Part shown: piece by piece, positions 60,576 to 64,000 of the stretch
Layout: each line of letters starts with the position of its first letter
How positions within the stretch are numbered: the first letter of the stretch is position 1
Assembly (NCBI RefSeq): GCF_031624635.1
Contig: NZ_JAMQOQ010000001.1
Location: 558,001-622,000 of the forward strand
Direction: 5' to 3'
Length of the DNA: 64,000 nt
Origin: Halogeometricum sp. S3BR5-2
Lineage (GTDB): Archaea > Halobacteriota > Halobacteria > Halobacteriales > Haloferacaceae
The notes under the pieces: model-generated
Told to the model about the DNA's origin: nothing
The model's input: the letters and a program-made list of their open reading frames with translations, nothing else
The model's database searches: none
Made by a program: the position numbers and the translations under genes

Positions 60576-63002
60576 ATGGATGGACAGACAATCGACACGG
60601 TAACCGAGTGGGAGACGGTCCCCGTCGAGGCGGGGTACGAGGGGCTGCACCGACTCGCCGACGCGGGGTTCTCCGGGGCCGTCTCGTCGGGGGAGACGTG
60701 GGCGTTCGCGCTCAACGGGCGCTTCATCGGCGTCTTCGGGGGGAGTCTCGAATCGTTCGACGGGGCGGAGCTGACGGCGCACCGCGCGCCGGACCCCGCG
60801 CTCTCGCTCCTGTTCGCGATGCGCGAGACGGGGGGCGAGACGCGAGCGAGCTACTACACGAACGACACGCCGCTCTCGGAGGCCGACGAGACGTTGTCCG
60901 CGGGCGGATTCACGGGCTACGTCGAACTGGCGGAGAACGTGCTCTCCGGGGACTACTACGTCGCCTACTACGGCGGCAAGTCGATGAGCGTGGCGTTCGT
61001 CGGCACCAACGACAGACTCGTCACCGGCGACGAGGCGTTCGAGCGGGCCGACGACGAAGTCGGCATCTACCAGGTGAAAGAGGTCGACCTCCGGATTCTC
61101 GACCTGCCGGAGCGCCCGGACGACGGGGCGGACGACCCCGAAGCGGTCGAAGCGAGCGAGGACGCGGCCGCGCCGCCGGACGACCCGCGCCCGGACGCGC
61201 AGGCTCCCGAGGCGGCCGCCGCCGACGAACCCGAGACGGTCGACCCCGCCGAGGAGGCGCACGCGCCCCACTCCGCCGCGGACGGAACCGAGCCAGAACC
61301 ACCGGCCGAGGGGGGCGACCCCGCGAGCGCGGACGTCGCGCCGGTCGAGGGCGACGCGGCGAACGCGGACGACGCCGACCCGGCCCCGACCGCCGAAGTC
61401 CCGGAGTCGGAGGCGCCGCGGCCGACGGAGCCCCGCGCGTCGGCACCGACGGACGACGGCGGCGTCCGCGCGGCCGACGGGGAGCGCCGCGACCGAGAGG
61501 CGGGCGACGCGAGCGACGACGGGGCGGACGACTCCGAGGCGGTCGGAGCGCGTGAGGAACCCGCTTCGCCGCCGGACGACCCGCGTCCGGACGTGCAGGC
61601 GCCCGAGGCGGCCGCCGCCGACGCGCCCGAGGCGGTCGACCCCGCCGAGGAGGAACGCGCCCCCCGGTCCGCCGGGGAAGAGTCTCCGGACGGAAGCGAA
61701 CCGAACGCCCTCGCGGACTCGGTCGGACACGCCGCCGTCGACGCCGACCGGACGGACGCCTCGGGCGAAGGGGAGACGAGGAGCGGCGACGACCCCTTCT
61801 CGGCCGAGGAGAAGTGGCGCGAGGCGGGGTCGATACCGTCGCTGGACCCCGGCGAGTCGAGCACGCAGAACGGCGAGGCGGGGAGCGGCGCGGAGGCGGC
61901 CCAGCGACGACGGCAGACGTCGCCCTCGCCTTCTACCCGACGCCGACGGGAGCAGCGGAAACAGCGCCGCGAGGACCAACAGCGGCGACACCGCGAGGAA
62001 CAGCAGGCGAAGCGCCGCCGCGAGGAGGCCGCCGCGGCCGCCGCCGAGTCGGCGAAGGCGGAGGCGAGCGAGTCGGCCGAAGCGGTCGCCGAACTGCGCG
62101 GGCAACTCGAGGCGGCCGAGGCCCGCCGGGACGAACTCGCCGCGGAGCGCGACGAACTGGAGTCCGAACGCGACGAGCACCGCGACCGGGCCGAGGAACT
62201 CGAAGCGCGCGTCGAGACGCTGGAGGCGGAGGTCGAACGCCTCGAAGCGCAACTGGCGTCGGCCGACGGCGAGTTCGTCGCCGAGGAGTCGATGTCGCCC
62301 GAGGCGGCGCTCTCGGGGACGAACCTGTTCGTCCGCTACCGGCGGAAGGGGCGGGCGACGCTCGAAGACGCCCACGACGGACGGGCGTCCAGGGAGGAGG
62401 TCGTCGAGAACCTCCGCCTCGAACACCACACGACGTTCGACACGGCGGGACTGGCCGTCGACGGCGTCCCGTACGAGGAGTTCCTCCGCGAGAGCACGGA
62501 GTACGCCTTCGCGGAGTGGGTCGTCACCGACCTCCTGTACGAAATCGGCGAGACGGGCAACCGGAACACGCTCGCGGACCTGTTCGACTCGCTACCGCGC
62601 GTCGACCGCATCGAACTCCGCGGCGTCGTCGGCTTCGAGACGGAGGAGGGAGCGGAGAACCGCGAGTTCGACGTCGTCTTCCGCGACCAGATGGGCGACG
62701 CCCTGTTCGTCGCCGACATGAACACCGCCCGCACCGCAGCCTCGGAGGCGATGGTGGCGTCGCTGGTCGAGAACGCGCGCGCCGTCGCCGAGAGCAGCGA
62801 CGCGATGGCGACGGCGTTCTACGTCACCGAGTCGTTCTTCGACCCCGAGGCGCTGGAGTCCGTCTCCGAGGCGACGGGCGGGGGATTCCTCTCGCGGTCC
62901 AAGCGGATGTCGTTCGTGAGGCTCTCGCGCAAGCAGGGCTACCACGTCTGTCTCGTCGAGGCGCGGAACAACGAGTTCCACGTGAACGTCCCCGACCTCT
63001 GA
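60576..63002 (+). CDS. Large coiled-coil protein of haloarchaea (DUF7527-like)
   Basis: This 808-residue protein has three parts. Residues 1-175 form a folded head (MDGQTIDTVTEWETVPVEAG to YQVKEVDLRILDLPERP). Residues 180-430 are an acidic Pro/Ala/Asp linker with a tandem duplication. Residues 440-560 are a coiled coil with EQRKQRREDQQRRHREEQQA and LEARVETLEAEVERLEAQLA. A C-terminal globular domain (about 575-808) follows with TNLFVRYRRKGRATLEDAHD. There are no membrane segments. The head/coiled-coil/globular layout suggests a scaffold or nucleoid-type protein, but that is inference. Confidence 0.75.
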   Translation: MDGQTIDTVTEWETVPVEAGYEGLHRLADAGFSGAVSSGETWAFALNGRFIGVFGGSLESFDGAELTAHRAPDPALSLLFAMRETGGETRASYYTNDTPLSEADETLSAGGFTGYVELAENVLSGDYYVAYYGGKSMSVAFVGTNDRLVTGDEAFERADDEVGIYQVKEVDLRILDLPERPDDGADDPEAVEASEDAAAPPDDPRPDAQAPEAAAADEPETVDPAEEAHAPHSAADGTEPEPPAEGGDPASADVAPVEGDAANADDADPAPTAEVPESEAPRPTEPRASAPTDDGGVRAADGERRDREAGDASDDGADDSEAVGAREEPASPPDDPRPDVQAPEAAAADAPEAVDPAEEERAPRSAGEESPDGSEPNALADSVGHAAVDADRTDASGEGETRSGDDPFSAEEKWREAGSIPSLDPGESSTQNGEAGSGAEAAQRRRQTSPSPSTRRRREQRKQRREDQQRRHREEQQAKRRREEAAAAAAESAKAEASESAEAVAELRGQLEAAEARRDELAAERDELESERDEHRDRAEELEARVETLEAEVERLEAQLASADGEFVAEESMSPEAALSGTNLFVRYRRKGRATLEDAHDGRASREEVVENLRLEHHTTFDTAGLAVDGVPYEEFLRESTEYAFAEWVVTDLLYEIGETGNRNTLADLFDSLPRVDRIELRGVVGFETEEGAENREFDVVFRDQMGDALFVADMNTARTAASEAMVASLVENARAVAESSDAMATAFYVTESFFDPEALESVSEATGGGFLSRSKRMSFVRLSRKQGYHVCLVEARNNEFHVNVPDL
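61119..61277 (+). repeat. First copy of an in-frame duplication (linker of the coiled-coil gene)
   Basis: This 159-bp stretch is repeated at 61515-61673, offset 396 bp (132 codons), so the frame is kept. Shared peptides include PPDDPRPD, QAPEAAAAD and VDPAEE. The copies differ at scattered codons, indicating an older event. Confidence 0.7.
61515..61673 (+). repeat. Second copy of the in-frame duplication
   Basis: It matches the copy at 61119-61277. Both copies lie in the acidic linker, where low-complexity DNA favours slippage or unequal recombination, so structural function need not be conserved. Confidence 0.7.
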
Positions 63003-63189
63003 GCGGGCGGAGAACGACGGCGACGCCGCTCTGCGGGCGCGTCGAGAGTAGTAAGAGGAGGGTCGCCGCGTGGTCAGTCCGGGGGCCGCGTTCCGCGGCC
63101 GGCGTCCGCGCACCCGGTGTCGCCGGAGGCGACGCGGACCGTCACCTCAGCCGCGAGACGCCGGCGGCGGCGTGGGACCGTCGGGCGAC

Positions 63190-64000
<811 letters not shown>

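Noticed and set aside
60060-62429. Long minus-strand frame over the coiled-coil gene
   Set aside because: Composition (Arg/Leu/Val runs) is that of an antisense shadow. The plus-strand protein has a clear coiled coil and head domain.

Overview
The window is from a haloarchaeon. Base composition is high in GC. The predicted proteins are strongly acidic (Asp/Glu-rich, Lys-poor). Archaeal families are present throughout: TFE, the RNase P subunit Rpp21/Rnp4, ribosomal proteins S3Ae and S15, KEOPS subunit Pcc1, Trm56 and archaeal-type pilin-like proteins. Many genes have a TATA-like box about 25-30 bp before the start codon, which fits leaderless transcripts. The gene content suggests a member of the Haloferax/Halogeometricum group, but that placement is inference. 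No insertion sequence, CRISPR array, rRNA gene or replication origin was seen. Most genes look like ordinary chromosome.

Layout. 1-4,310: end of an unknown gene, small haloarchaeal proteins, an acyl-CoA dehydrogenase, a universal stress protein and a kinase-fold protein. 4,389-7,660: a proline-degradation module (proline dehydrogenase, HTH-10 regulator, P5C dehydrogenase-type aldehyde dehydrogenase). 7,661-8,135: a gap with nested inverted repeats that may encode a structured RNA. 8,136-13,650: SRPBCC protein, small regulators and membrane proteins, a double-LEA14 protein, a PhoU-like regulator, an NAD-kinase-like protein and a CinA-type protein. 13,828-17,518: exported glycerophosphodiesterase and a TFE-DUF2110 pair beside a lipoprotein. 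17,531-25,922: Trm56, SDR, epimerase, zinc-ribbon and Gly/Met-rich proteins, two glycosyltransferases, Rnp4, a CRM protein and an MscS channel. 26,020-28,421: HD protein, peroxiredoxin, DoxX and TatA.

28,493-40,219: tRNA-Arg(CCT), an AT-rich gap, then a tightly coupled secretion/pilus operon. It encodes a 1145-aa secretion ATPase, a TadC-like membrane protein and five pilin-like proteins with overlapping or abutting reading frames; a sixth pilin-like gene converges on them. One of the five carries four Asp-rich calcium-binding-type repeats, like FG-GAP/propeller proteins. This is the most distinctive locus in the window.

40,326-48,697: formate/nitrite-type transporter, exported beta-helix protein, PLP aminotransferase, universal stress protein, the convergent TrkA/TrkH pair and tRNA-Ala(GGC). 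48,927-51,617: an information-processing operon (S15, a RecJ-like protein without its catalytic motifs, Pcc1, S3Ae). 51,808-60,491: cupredoxin, archaetidylserine synthase-type enzyme, PadR regulator, a second acyl-CoA dehydrogenase, squalene synthase, cytochrome oxidase subunit III and a two-RCK potassium channel. 60,576-64,000: a large coiled-coil protein with an internal duplication, a winged-helix regulator and the start of purA.
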